Part shown: positions 1 through 7,918 of the stretch, piece after piece
Position numbering within the stretch: position 1 is the first letter of the stretch
How the letters are laid out: every line of letters starts with the position of its first letter
From: Negadavirga shengliensis
Lineage (GTDB): Bacteria > Bacteroidota > Bacteroidia > Cytophagales > Cyclobacteriaceae
Direction: 5' to 3'
Length of the DNA: 64,000 nucleotides
NCBI RefSeq assembly: GCF_042652345.1
Contig: NZ_JBHSJJ010000002.1
Location: 542,419 to 606,418 of the forward strand
Position numbers and translations under genes: made by a program
Notes under the pieces: model-generated
Seen by the model: the letters and a program-made list of their open reading frames with translations, nothing else
Databases searched by the model: none
Told to the model about the DNA's origin: nothing

Positions 1-2881
1 TATTTTCAGGCGTCCAAGCATTCAATAAATCCCTGCTGAAATTCGTCGTGGGATAAAACCCAACAAAATGGGTATATGACTTGGTAAGGTTAAAAATATC
101 ATTGCCATGCGACCCATAAAAGAAGGCCGAAAAATCAAAATTTTTATACCCTGCATTGAGATTCAAGCCGTAAGTGAAATCCGGATTGGGATCCCCCAAA
201 TGGGTACGGTCATCAGGGGTTATCATGCCGTCCCCATTGATGTCCTCATACCTGAACCGGCCAGGGGCCGCGGCATTTTGGGTGGGTGCGGCATCCACCT
301 CTTCCTGGCTGTTAAATAAGCCGATCACCCTGTACCCGTAAAATGAGCTTACCGGATGGCCCTCTTCATTCCTTACCATGGAGCCCACTCCCTGATGGCT
401 TCCTGCGAAAAAGTAACCGGGGTCGGGAATGTTGACAACCATATTTTTGTAATTGGTAATGTTGGCTCCCACGGAATAGGTGAACCCACTTCCGACTACC
501 CCCCTGTATTGAAATGAGGCATCAATACCTGAATTCTGGATATCCCCTATATTAACCGAAGGAGCACTTGCTCCACCGATAATGACCGCGGGCAATGGCT
601 CTGTAAACAACAGCCCCTTGACTTTCTTCTTATAATATTCTACTGATAACTCCAGAGAGTTGTCAAGGATGGTCATATCAAATCCATAATTGGAAACAAT
701 ATTTTCTTCCCAGCCGGTCAGGGGGTTTCCTATCCTATTGGTGGCAAAGCCCTGTACAATGGAATTGCTGGAGCCTGTAATATCATAATACGTGGTGGTC
801 ATCCCGCTGCCAAAGAGAGAGAAGGCATTTATCGGGCTGACATTGTTTTGCGAACCCAACACCCCGTAACTTCCCCTGATTTTGAAATCATTTAACCAAA
901 ACAGATTCTTCATGAAATCTTCTTCAGAAAGCCTCCATGCGAAGGAAAAGGAGGGGAAAACACCATACCTTTGTTCAGGCCCGAAAACCGAAGACCCATC
1001 CCTTCTTAGCGTGGTTCCGAACAAATACTTGTCATCGAAAATATAGTCCACCCTGCCAAAAACGGAAAACAAACTGTTTTTATAGATAGAGCTGCTGTTT
1101 GTCAATGCATCCACACCGTTTCCCAAAACGAGAAAATTAAAATCCTCGGAAAAAAAACGCTGTCTGCTTCCGCTTACCCCCCTTCCCAAATTTTCTATGG
1201 CCTCTGATCCCACTTGGGCTTCAAGGGTATGTCTGCCAAATGTATTCATATAGGTTATCAGATTGGTATAGGTCACCTGACTGGCAAAACTGCTGCTCAC
1301 GCTCAGAAAATTCTCATTGTTGTTGCCCTGAACATTCTCCACCTGTGTGGTATTAAAATCCTGGGTGTAGGAATTGGCCACATTGTATCCAAAACTGGTC
1401 CGGGCGGTTACATTTTTGAACAGATCCAGTTCCGCATAAGCGTTACCCACGATATGCCATTCATTAAATATGTCCTTGTCCCTGTTTCGGTATTGTACTG
1501 CAACGGGGTTTTGGCCGTCTCCCAGTCCGGGTCCTCCAAAGGTGCCGCCCCAGTTCCCCATGATATCCTTGAGGGGAACAATCGGTTGTTGTTTTACCGT
1601 CTCTATGATCCCTCCAAAATCAGAATTTTCGTTAAATCCAGGATTTTCCCGGTAAATAATGTTTAAGTTCTCACCCACCCTTAAATTTTTGCCCAAATTA
1701 AACTCCGTGTTGATCCGGGCGGAATACCTTTTGAGGTAAGTATTGATCAGGGTGCCTTTTTGATCCAAAAAACCTAAAGAGAAAAGGTATTTGGCGTTGT
1801 CATTACCGCCGCTTGCCGTGATGTTGTGTTCCGTGGTGGGAGCTCTTTTAAAAAGTTCGTGAAACCAGTCAGTACCCTCTTTATTCACTTCCTGAATGAT
1901 ATAATTCTGACCCCTGTTGGGGCTTGCATAGTGGTACAAGGAAGGATCTACCTCCGGGTCTCCGGCAAAGGCCACACCCGCTCCGGCGGGACCACGGTAC
2001 ATATAGTCCGGCATCCCTCTGTTAAAACGGTCGTTGTTGGGAAATGCCCTGTTGAATACGGACACGTATTCTTCAGAATTCAGCAAATTAAAGGGGTTTC
2101 CGGGCAAAGGATGGCTGATGATGTTAGAAACTTGATAAGACACTGTCGGAGCTCCGGACTTCCCCTTTTTTGTGGTGACCAATATCACCCCGTTGGCTCC
2201 CCTCACCCCGTAGATGGCCGCCGCCCCTGCATCCTTCAGCACCTGAATGGATTCTATATCCTGGGCACTGATATTGTTCAGGTTCTGCTGAATGCCATCC
2301 ACAATCACCAGGGGATCGGTATTCCCGAAAGAAGTCATACCCCGGATCAGGATTTTATTGGACGCTCCCGGCACCCCGGATCTGGTAACGTTCACCCCTG
2401 AGGCCATGCCTTGAAGGGCTTGTTCCGCTGAGCGGGAAGGGACCGTTTTCAGTTCATCCACGTCTACCACCGAAACGGACCCCGTTATATTTTTCCTACG
2501 TTGCGTAGAATATCCCGTCACCACGAATTCATCCAATGACTGGGTATCGGAATTTAAAACAATGTCTATTATGGATCTGGATTCAATCGGCTCCTCGACC
2601 GTTTCATATCCTATAAAGGAAACCACAATCACGCCATCCGCGGGAGCCTGTATAGAATATGCTCCCTCCAAATCGGTGACAGTACCTATCTGAGTGTTTT
2701 TCAGCAAAACCGTTGCCCCGGGAACAGGGCTACCATCATCACCCGAGATCACTTTTCCATTGATAGATATTGTTTCCTGCGCATATGAGAAACAGATCAC
2801 AAATGGAACCAAGAGCAAGGCCAGCGCCAATGACTTCGTGAAAACAAAGCCAGTTCTGACATTTTTGTAATGATTTTTCAT
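1..2881 (-). CDS. SusC-family TonB-dependent outer-membrane transporter (3' end cut by window edge)
   Basis: This reads as a SusC/RagA outer-membrane porin that imports oligosaccharides captured by a SusD partner, powered by TonB. The ATG at 2881 starts a typical signal peptide (MKNHYKNV..., hydrophobic LALALLLVPFVICF, cleavage near A34/QE). A carboxypeptidase-regulatory-like beta-sandwich follows (about residues 37-118, motif GKVISGDDGSPVPGATV), then the plug domain (FVVTGYSTQRRKNITGSV, LVIVDGIQQN, GAAAIYGVRGANGVILVTTKKG) and beta-barrel strands. About 960 codons are present without a stop. The family is usually 1000-1100 residues, so only the last barrel strands are missing. A SusD gene is expected just left of the window. 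The 554-bp upstream spacer holds GntR-type operators, and the next gene upstream encodes a GntR regulator, so control by that protein is likely. The substrate cannot be read from this fragment. Confidence 0.95.
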   Translation of the reverse strand, partial: MKNHYKNVRTGFVFTKSLALALLLVPFVICFSYAQETISINGKVISGDDGSPVPGATVLLKNTQIGTVTDLEGAYSIQAPADGVIVVSFIGYETVEEPIESRSIIDIVLNSDTQSLDEFVVTGYSTQRRKNITGSVSVVDVDELKTVPSRSAEQALQGMASGVNVTRSGVPGASNKILIRGMTSFGNTDPLVIVDGIQQNLNNISAQDIESIQVLKDAGAAAIYGVRGANGVILVTTKKGKSGAPTVSYQVSNIISHPLPGNPFNLLNSEEYVSVFNRAFPNNDRFNRGMPDYMYRGPAGAGVAFAGDPEVDPSLYHYASPNRGQNYIIQEVNKEGTDWFHELFKRAPTTEHNITASGGNDNAKYLFSLGFLDQKGTLINTYLKRYSARINTEFNLGKNLRVGENLNIIYRENPGFNENSDFGGIIETVKQQPIVPLKDIMGNWGGTFGGPGLGDGQNPVAVQYRNRDKDIFNEWHIVGNAYAELDLFKNVTARTSFGYNVANSYTQDFNTTQVENVQGNNNENFLSVSSSFASQVTYTNLITYMNTFGRHTLEAQVGSEAIENLGRGVSGSRQRFFSEDFNFLVLGNGVDALTNSSSIYKNSLFSVFGRVDYIFDDKYLFGTTLRRDGSSVFGPEQRYGVFPSFSFAWRLSEEDFMKNLFWLNDFKIRGSYGVLGSQNNVSPINAFSLFGSGMTTTYYDITGSSNSIVQGFATNRIGNPLTGWEENIVSNYGFDMTILDNSLELSVEYYKKKVKGLLFTEPLPAVIIGGASAPSVNIGDIQNSGIDASFQYRGVVGSGFTYSVGANITNYKNMVVNIPDPGYFFAGSHQGVGSMVRNEEGHPVSSFYGYRVIGLFNSQEEVDAAPTQNAAAPGRFRYEDINGDGMITPDDRTHLGDPNPDFTYGLNLNAGYKNFDFSAFFYGSHGNDIFNLTKSYTHFVGFYPTTNFSRDLLNAWTPEN

Positions 2882-3435
2882 GGATTTGAAATTTTAGGTT
2901 GTAGCATATTTGAAATGAGGGATTACAGAACCGGGACAATTATATAAATTATTTTGTTTACCAATAATAAATATTTTTGTTTACAAAACAAACAATAAAA
3001 ATAATTTTGATTGAAAAAAAATGAGGAAAATTTAATACGGGTCTAAATCCGGAAAAGCCAATACCCTGTCCGGGCCTTCCCTGCAAACAAAACAGCCTCT
3101 ATCAACTATAATACATTGGCAGATAACAGAATACCGGTTAAATTATGGTCTTCGGAGGCAGATGGGAACCTGGAGAATAATTAATGGATTGAATTCAACA
3201 TACATAAAGTATAAAAAATTATTTGAAAATAGTTTTTGTGCTATTTTCATAAATCAAAATCAATGTTTACGTTAAATATGATGGATATTAGTTTCAAAAG
3301 ATCACTAAATCACACAAGACAAAAAATTGGCTCAACGAGATTATTGTAAACAAATAACAGAGTGATTTACTATCAAAAATAAAGATGACCTTGGGGCGGT
3401 GTCCACGCGAGTTTTTAACACAGTCGGATAAAAAA
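2882..3435. promoter_or_regulatory. AT-rich regulatory spacer upstream of susC with GntR-type operators
   Basis: No gene is seen in this 554-bp AT-rich spacer. It carries repeated copies of the GntR signature TNGTNNACNA: 2954-2963, 2977-2986 (inside a longer palindrome 2977-2991, half-sites TTGTTT and AAACAA around ACA) and 3344-3353 (TTGTAAACAA). A weaker copy with the GT-TT-AC core lies at 3263-3272. A perfect 8-bp inverted repeat (3225-3232 with 3241-3248, 8-nt loop) lies in the middle. On the minus strand it is followed after a few bases by a T-run and might act as a weak terminator for the GntR gene. The sites sit 73-472 bp before the susC start, so they could repress susC until an inducer releases the regulator. 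This is an inference from motif and context. Confidence 0.55.
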
Positions 3436-4077
3436 TTAAAAACTCAAATCCAAAGCGGTCATTTCTCCTCTGAGCAGGTGCTTGATCAATGTTTCTTCCG
3501 CTTTAGCCAAATCTCCATCCTGCAATGAGGTAACTATCTGTCTGTGTTCTTTATCCGTCAGCTCATAATCTTTCATATGCACTTGGCTTTTGCCAAGCTT
3601 TTGGTGAAACAGGGGAATGTTGCTGACGTAGTATATCTCTTTTAATTTATCATTTCCGGACAGATCTATCAATGTCTCGTGAAACCTGACATCCGCTTCA
3701 CATGCTCCTTCGAAATATTCCCGTTTAAACATATTGGTGAAGTCATCACAGATTTCCTCCAGTTTCTTCAAATCATTTTTGCTGTTTTTTTGAAAGACCA
3801 ATCTCAGCGCCCCAAGCTCGAGTATTTCCCTGACTTCCCTTATCTCCTTCACGTCCTCCGGGGTAAGGCTTTTAACAAAATACCCGCCCTTTTTGCCAAA
3901 TACGATCAATTTCTCCCCCAAAAGCCTCGTGAGTGCCTCCCTCACGGCCATGCGGTTCACATTCAGGTTATTTGCCCAGTAGTCCTCTTTCAGACGCATC
4001 CCGGCCACCAACTGATTGGAAAGGATCTTTTTCCTCAATTCCACATATACTTTATATGCCAAAGAATCATTTTTCAT
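3436..4077 (-). CDS. GntR-family transcriptional regulator, FadR (FCD) type
   Basis: This is a ligand-responsive repressor or activator. An N-terminal winged helix (about residues 1-75: SLAYKVYVELRKKIL, RLKEDYWANNLNVNRMAVREALTRL, GGYFVKSL) is followed by an FCD ligand-binding helical bundle (about 85-210: VREILELGALRLVF, DVRFHETLIDLSGN, EHRQIVTSLQDGDLAKAEETL). The FCD metal or ligand positions D...FH...H are visible. The in-frame region upstream begins with TTG at 4131, but the ATG at 4077 fits the family's usual N-terminus and length (about 213 residues), so I chose it. The gene lies directly upstream of a susC gene on the same strand. FCD regulators near carbohydrate loci often respond to uronates or other sugar acids, so it likely controls the locus to the left. 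The spacer to susC contains matching operators. Confidence 0.9.
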   Translation of the reverse strand: MKNDSLAYKVYVELRKKILSNQLVAGMRLKEDYWANNLNVNRMAVREALTRLLGEKLIVFGKKGGYFVKSLTPEDVKEIREVREILELGALRLVFQKNSKNDLKKLEEICDDFTNMFKREYFEGACEADVRFHETLIDLSGNDKLKEIYYVSNIPLFHQKLGKSQVHMKDYELTDKEHRQIVTSLQDGDLAKAEETLIKHLLRGEMTALDLSF

Positions 4078-4255
4078 GACAATATTGATCTTTTCAGTAA
4101 ACTTTAAACGACTGTTGACAAAATAATTCAATTTTTGTTTAAATCCTAAGCCGGCATGGCTGCTTTTGCAGGAGTTTGCGGCGGAAAATAGTTAAACCAC
4201 TAATAGTCTTTTAATTCCTAAGTTCCAATCTTCAGATTTTTCTCCAAATAATTGC

Positions 4256-4297
4256 GCAAGTATTTGTTTGCGTTTATATTTGCAAGGACATACTTGC
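4256..4297 (+). promoter_or_regulatory. Promoter with flanking inverted repeat ahead of the ArsR gene
   Basis: A perfect 8-bp inverted repeat (GCAAGTAT at 4256-4263, ATACTTGC at 4290-4297) brackets TATATTTG at 4275-4282. That octamer matches the Bacteroidota -7 element TAnnTTTG. A TTG at 4252-4254 lies 20 bp upstream and could be the -33 element. The ATG of the ArsR gene follows at 4303. The layout suggests autoregulation by the ArsR protein binding across its own promoter. Motif and spacing are seen; binding is inferred. Confidence 0.5.
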
Positions 4298-4302
4298 ATA
4301 AA

Positions 4303-4680
4303 ATGGAGACCCGAAGAGATGTTTTTCAAGCGATTGCTGACCCTACCCGCAGGACCATTATCCATATAGTAGCCCGGAAACCGACCAATGTGAATACCAT
4401 TGCGGAGCAATTTAAAACAAGTCGGCAGGCTATCTCCCTGCACCTGAAAATCCTGGCCGAGTGTGGGCTTCTGCATATAACCCGGCGGGGACGCGAGCGG
4501 ATCTGTGAAGCCAAACTGGACAAACTCCGTGAGGTCAACGAATGGGTAGCCCAATACACCCAATTCTGGACCGGAAAACTGGATAATTTGGAAGATTACC
4601 TTGACCATATTGCTGACCATAAAAACTCAAATCATGGAAAATCAACTGGGAAAAATATCAAAAGAAAGCGACGGCTTTAA
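4303..4680 (+). CDS. ArsR-family winged-helix regulator
   Basis: This is a small helix-turn-helix protein of the ArsR/SmtB class, about 125 residues. The N-terminus (METRRDVFQAIADPTRRTII) and recognition region (NTIAEQFKTSRQAISLHLKILAECGLL) are typical of the metal-independent ArsR proteins that pair with AHSA1/START-domain genes. No ELCVC-type metal-binding cysteine motif is present. The frame is open back to a TTG at 4252, but the ATG at 4303 is the family-like start and follows a good promoter. The 3' end has a Lys/Arg-rich tail (GKSTGKNIKRKRRL) and overlaps the next gene by 47 bp in another frame, so the two are translationally linked. The regulator probably represses its own operon, perhaps through the inverted repeat at 4256-4297. 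Confidence 0.9.
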   Translation: METRRDVFQAIADPTRRTIIHIVARKPTNVNTIAEQFKTSRQAISLHLKILAECGLLHITRRGRERICEAKLDKLREVNEWVAQYTQFWTGKLDNLEDYLDHIADHKNSNHGKSTGKNIKRKRRL

Positions 4681-5593
4681 AGTAGTTTTTAAACGGGAGT
4701 TTAAGCACCCCATTGACAAGGTCTGGAATGCTATTACTAACCCTGAAGAGTTAAAATTTTGGTTTACAGATATTGAAATGGATTTTCGGCCCGGAGGCAA
4801 GATCACCATTCAGTTCAGGGACAAAGACAAGACAAAATCATATGGTGAAATCGTCAGTATTGAACCGCCCACCAAATTTGTATGGAGTTGGGAAGGCGAA
4901 CTTGCAGTATGGGAATTGGAAGCATTGGATGACGGCACCACCCGACTGACTTTTTCTTATAGCAAAATTGCCGATGATTTTGCCATCAGTGTGGCTGCAG
5001 GTTTCCATGATTTACTTGACCAGTTGCATCAACGGCTTGAAGGAAGTGAAGAAATATTGCCTTTCGGAGCGGAGGAAAATGACCCCTCGCTTTTTCCGGT
5101 CCGGATCCGCTACACCGCTTATGTGTATGACCATTATCCGGAAGTTTTGAAATACCAGCCAGTGGTGGTTGAGAAAACGGTAAACGCGCCTGTTGACAAA
5201 GTCTGGGAAGCCCTTACGGACAAAGAACAAATGAAACAATGGTATTTTGAGGTGGATGATTTCAAGCCTGAAAAGGGTTTCCGTTTTAAATTTGCCGGAC
5301 AGGGACTAAAAGGTCAACAATACATCCATCGCTGCACCGTCACTGAAGTCATTCCGAATAAGAAACTTCAGTACAGCTGGCAGTATGAGGGATTTCCCGG
5401 CTACTCACTCGTAACCTTCAACCTGTCCCAAACCGATACAGGAACAGAAGTGAAGCTTACCCATTACGGCCTGGAAACATTCCCCCAAGACAACCATGAT
5501 TTTGCAAAAGCCAACTTTATGGCCGGCTGGAATGAGCTTATCGGCAAATCACTTCCCGGGTTTTGCGGGAAACAGGTATCTCCTGATCGTTGA
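4634..5593 (+). CDS. Double AHSA1/SRPBCC-domain protein
   Basis: This protein of about 319 residues is built from two AHSA1-type SRPBCC (START-like) ligand-binding domains. The first spans about residues 10-140 (FKREFKHPIDKVWNAITNPEELKFWF, GGKITIQF, PTKFVWSWEG). The second spans about 175-310 (VVVEKTVNAPVDKVWEALTDKEQMKQWYF, ITEVIPNKKLQYSW-like, GWNELIGKSLPGF). Each has the signature V-x-NA(I/L)T(N/D)xE-xxxW and the final amphipathic helix. Most family members carry one domain, so this is a tandem fusion. There is no signal peptide, so it is cytoplasmic. The gene starts inside the end of the ArsR gene (47-bp overlap). ArsR-AHSA1 pairs are common in Bacteroidota, but the ligand or reaction is usually unknown and I cannot name it here. 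The ATG at 4634 was preferred over the upstream TTG at 4601. Confidence 0.88.
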   Translation: MENQLGKISKESDGFKVVFKREFKHPIDKVWNAITNPEELKFWFTDIEMDFRPGGKITIQFRDKDKTKSYGEIVSIEPPTKFVWSWEGELAVWELEALDDGTTRLTFSYSKIADDFAISVAAGFHDLLDQLHQRLEGSEEILPFGAEENDPSLFPVRIRYTAYVYDHYPEVLKYQPVVVEKTVNAPVDKVWEALTDKEQMKQWYFEVDDFKPEKGFRFKFAGQGLKGQQYIHRCTVTEVIPNKKLQYSWQYEGFPGYSLVTFNLSQTDTGTEVKLTHYGLETFPQDNHDFAKANFMAGWNELIGKSLPGFCGKQVSPDR

Positions 5594-5895
5594 TGCTTGG
5601 TAATTTAATGGGGTTCTCGGAGTATGAACATTTAAAAAAGTCGTCTATCGTCACTGCGAGTTTGAAAAATTGGAAATTTACAAAAGAGTAATGACGGTAT
5701 TGATTTGCCTTTATCTTGGACAATCAGCCCGTCACGAGGTTGGCGGGCTGCAAAGGGGCCTTTGGTAAGGGGATTCCCAGGGCTCCACCACCACATCCCC
5801 CACTTACCGATGACCGCTTTTTTACAAAAACTCACGTTAAATTATTCCTTTTACAAAACATGTCGGGATTTTTTCGGATTTGTGCAAGCTTGATA
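5594..5895. repeat. Hairpin-rich spacer between convergent genes, possible decayed repeat unit
   Basis: No convincing gene is present. The block holds nested palindromes: CGTCA at 5649-5653 with TGACG at 5692-5696; a perfect 7-bp stem CAGCCCG 5725-5731 with CGGGCTG 5744-5750; and GGTAAG 5764-5769 with CTTACC 5803-5808. It is more GC-rich between about 5720 and 5810 than the surrounding spacer. It lies between convergent genes, so some hairpins may help terminate transcription. The string around 5648-5660 (ATCGTCACTGCGAG) resembles the core of a widespread bacterial intergenic repeat (GTCATTGCGAG type); that resemblance is from memory and unproven here. Confidence 0.35.
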
Positions 5896-6759
5896 TTAAT
5901 TTTTCAAGAAAAGGCTTTTGTAAAATGCCAAACCTTCTGAGGCAAGTTCATCGGAGCTATTGGCCAATGGCCGCCATATGCAGGTGGCTTTGGCTATTTC
6001 TTCCGACACCGCCCCAAAAGTCTCGATGACGATGGCTCCTTCATAAGCAATTTCCTCCAACGCCTTTTGAATGCCTGGCCAATCCAGGTTTCCCGTTCCG
6101 GGCGTTCCCCTATCACTTTCATTTGCCTGGATATGGCACAATCTGTCCCTGCCGATTTTCCTGATGGCATCGGGAATACTTTTTTCCTCTATATTCCCAT
6201 GAAAGGTGTCCAGTTGGATTTTCAGATGAGGGGAACCTATTTCCGTGATGAGGGATAGCGCCTGGTCCACGGTATTGACCATATCGGTCTCAAACCGGTT
6301 CAAAGGTTCAAGTCCCAATACCACCCCGTTTCGAGCAGCAGTGTCCGCAGCTTTTTTAAGATTTTCAACGCACCAAACCCTTTCCTTTTCCTTTTGTTCA
6401 TCCGAAATAAATCTGGTTTTACCCACCGCGGAATATAGCGGTCCCCCGAAAACCGGACTGCCCATAAAAGAGGCGATTTCAATACAATCTTCTATGTATC
6501 GCAAGCCGTTTCTCCTGATGCCGGGATCTTCACTGGAAATATCCCTGTCAGCTCCAAAAGCCCCGCTGATGGTGACCCCTAAACCCATTTTCCCGGTGAG
6601 GTCTTTTAACCTCCCCCAATCAATAATGGATTTATTTTCCACGGGAACCTCAATGATATCAAAACCCATATCCTTGATTTTGTGTACCAGGTCAAAAACA
6701 TGGGTATCAAAAGGTGATACCCATAGAAATGTGCTTACTCCAAACCGCATCTTAGTCAT
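5896..6759 (-). CDS. Sugar 3-epimerase, D-tagatose/D-psicose 3-epimerase-like
   Basis: This is a TIM-barrel sugar isomerase/epimerase (xylose isomerase-like, AP-endonuclease-2 fold) of 287 residues with no signal peptide, so cytoplasmic. The metal and catalytic set of ketose 3-epimerases is present at nearly the same numbering as the characterised tagatose 3-epimerase: Glu151 (LGLEPLNRFE), Asp184 and His187 (IQLDTFHGN), His209 (CHIQANESDRG), Arg217 and Glu246 (VIETFG). Interconversion of C3 epimers of a ketose or keto-sugar is the likely reaction; the true substrate is unknown. The ATG overlaps the stop of the upstream Gfo/Idh/MocA gene (ATGA), so the two are translationally coupled. Oxidoreductase plus epimerase pairs of this kind also act on 3-keto-glycosides, which is an alternative role. 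It is the last gene of the long susC-led operon. Confidence 0.88.
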   Translation of the reverse strand: MTKMRFGVSTFLWVSPFDTHVFDLVHKIKDMGFDIIEVPVENKSIIDWGRLKDLTGKMGLGVTISGAFGADRDISSEDPGIRRNGLRYIEDCIEIASFMGSPVFGGPLYSAVGKTRFISDEQKEKERVWCVENLKKAADTAARNGVVLGLEPLNRFETDMVNTVDQALSLITEIGSPHLKIQLDTFHGNIEEKSIPDAIRKIGRDRLCHIQANESDRGTPGTGNLDWPGIQKALEEIAYEGAIVIETFGAVSEEIAKATCIWRPLANSSDELASEGLAFYKSLFLKN

Positions 6760-7871
6760 TCAAAGTCCGGAATGGTGATTCTTTTACCGTCGTTCATGGC
6801 AGATTCGTGGGCGCAGATACCGGCACAGGTATAGTTGGCGGCGGTCACGGCGTCTACCGCAGAATCCCTGCCTTCCACGATGGCGGCTACAAATTCCTGA
6901 ACCAGATGGGGATGGGATCCGCCGTGTCCTGCTCCCTGGAGGAAAGAAACGTGGTTGGGATCATCAATCTTCTCCCTTTTGGTGAAATGTTTGATGGGTT
7001 CAATCAACAGCTCGTCCGTATCCGGCACGTCTATCCGCTTTGCATTTTCGCCCCCGTCAAAAATCACATGACCTTCATCTTCCAACTGCTCCCATTCGAA
7101 GGACATTTTTGTACCGTATACATCATATGACTCCCTGTATTGCCTCACCACATCAAAAAGAGAACGGGTGGCTTCCGCAATGACATCAGAATCCTTCAAG
7201 GTAAAAGTGGCGGTTTCTACCGCAAAGGGCGAACCATAGCGCTTGGCTAGGTCTTCGGAAAGCCGCCCTGAGCCGTGACATACCACGGTCTCCGCTTTGG
7301 TGTTGTTGATCCGCAACAGGGGAGAAATGGCATGGGTCCCATTTAACATGGGCGGAAAACCTTTCCAATATTCAGCCCAGCCCTCCATGCTCATGTCCTG
7401 TACGTGGGAGCCTCTTACAAATTGTATCTTCCCCAACCGCCCGGTTTCTGCCAGTTTCAGCCCGTAAAGAAATTCCCTGGTGTACAGAGCCGTTTCCATC
7501 ATCATATAGACTTTGTTGGCTTTCTTTTTTGCCTCCACAATCGCCTTACAATCTTCAACCGTCATCGCCATGGGAATGGTGCATGCGGTATGTTTATGGG
7601 CGTTCAGCGATGCCAGCGTCATTTTGGCGTGCTCCGGAACCGGGGTGACAATATGGATGGCGTCCACGTCTTCCCTTTTGGGAACATCATTATAATCGGT
7701 AAAACAAAGGTTTCTGTCCAGATTGAACTTAGTCGCCAATTCATCCAAAGTCTTCTGGTTTCTGGTACAGATGCCAACCGCTTTGATGTTTGGATGGTTT
7801 TGATAAATGGGAATAAACTCCTTTCCGAATCCCATACCTACAATGACTACTGTGATTTGCTTTTGACTCAT
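6756..7871 (-). CDS. Gfo/Idh/MocA-family oxidoreductase (cytoplasmic)
   Basis: This is an NAD(P)-dependent sugar or sugar-acid dehydrogenase of about 371 residues. The N-terminal Rossmann fold shows VVIVGMGFGKEF and AVGICTRN. The C-terminal alpha/beta domain begins around residue 125 (GSHVQDMSMEGWAEYW). The usual EKP motif after the second Rossmann helix is replaced: the sequence reads CTIPMAMTVEDC, so the conserved lysine that normally assists hydride transfer is absent at that place. This suggests a divergent subfamily or different acid-base chemistry. There is no signal peptide. ATG at 7871 is used; the reading frame's upstream codon at 7877 is TTG. It overlaps the downstream epimerase by 4 bp and follows a ThuA gene, so it probably processes the same sugar as its operon neighbours. 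Confidence 0.88.
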   Translation of the reverse strand: MSQKQITVVIVGMGFGKEFIPIYQNHPNIKAVGICTRNQKTLDELATKFNLDRNLCFTDYNDVPKREDVDAIHIVTPVPEHAKMTLASLNAHKHTACTIPMAMTVEDCKAIVEAKKKANKVYMMMETALYTREFLYGLKLAETGRLGKIQFVRGSHVQDMSMEGWAEYWKGFPPMLNGTHAISPLLRINNTKAETVVCHGSGRLSEDLAKRYGSPFAVETATFTLKDSDVIAEATRSLFDVVRQYRESYDVYGTKMSFEWEQLEDEGHVIFDGGENAKRIDVPDTDELLIEPIKHFTKREKIDDPNHVSFLQGAGHGGSHPHLVQEFVAAIVEGRDSAVDAVTAANYTCAGICAHESAMNDGKRITIPDFE

Positions 7872-7918
7872 TTTCAAAATTGTTTTTTTAAGGTTATTCA
7901 GTATGTATGTTTAGTTGT

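Noticed and set aside
5632..5940. Short overlapping frames in the convergent spacer
   Set aside because: They run across hairpins, on both strands, with no start context or family resemblance.
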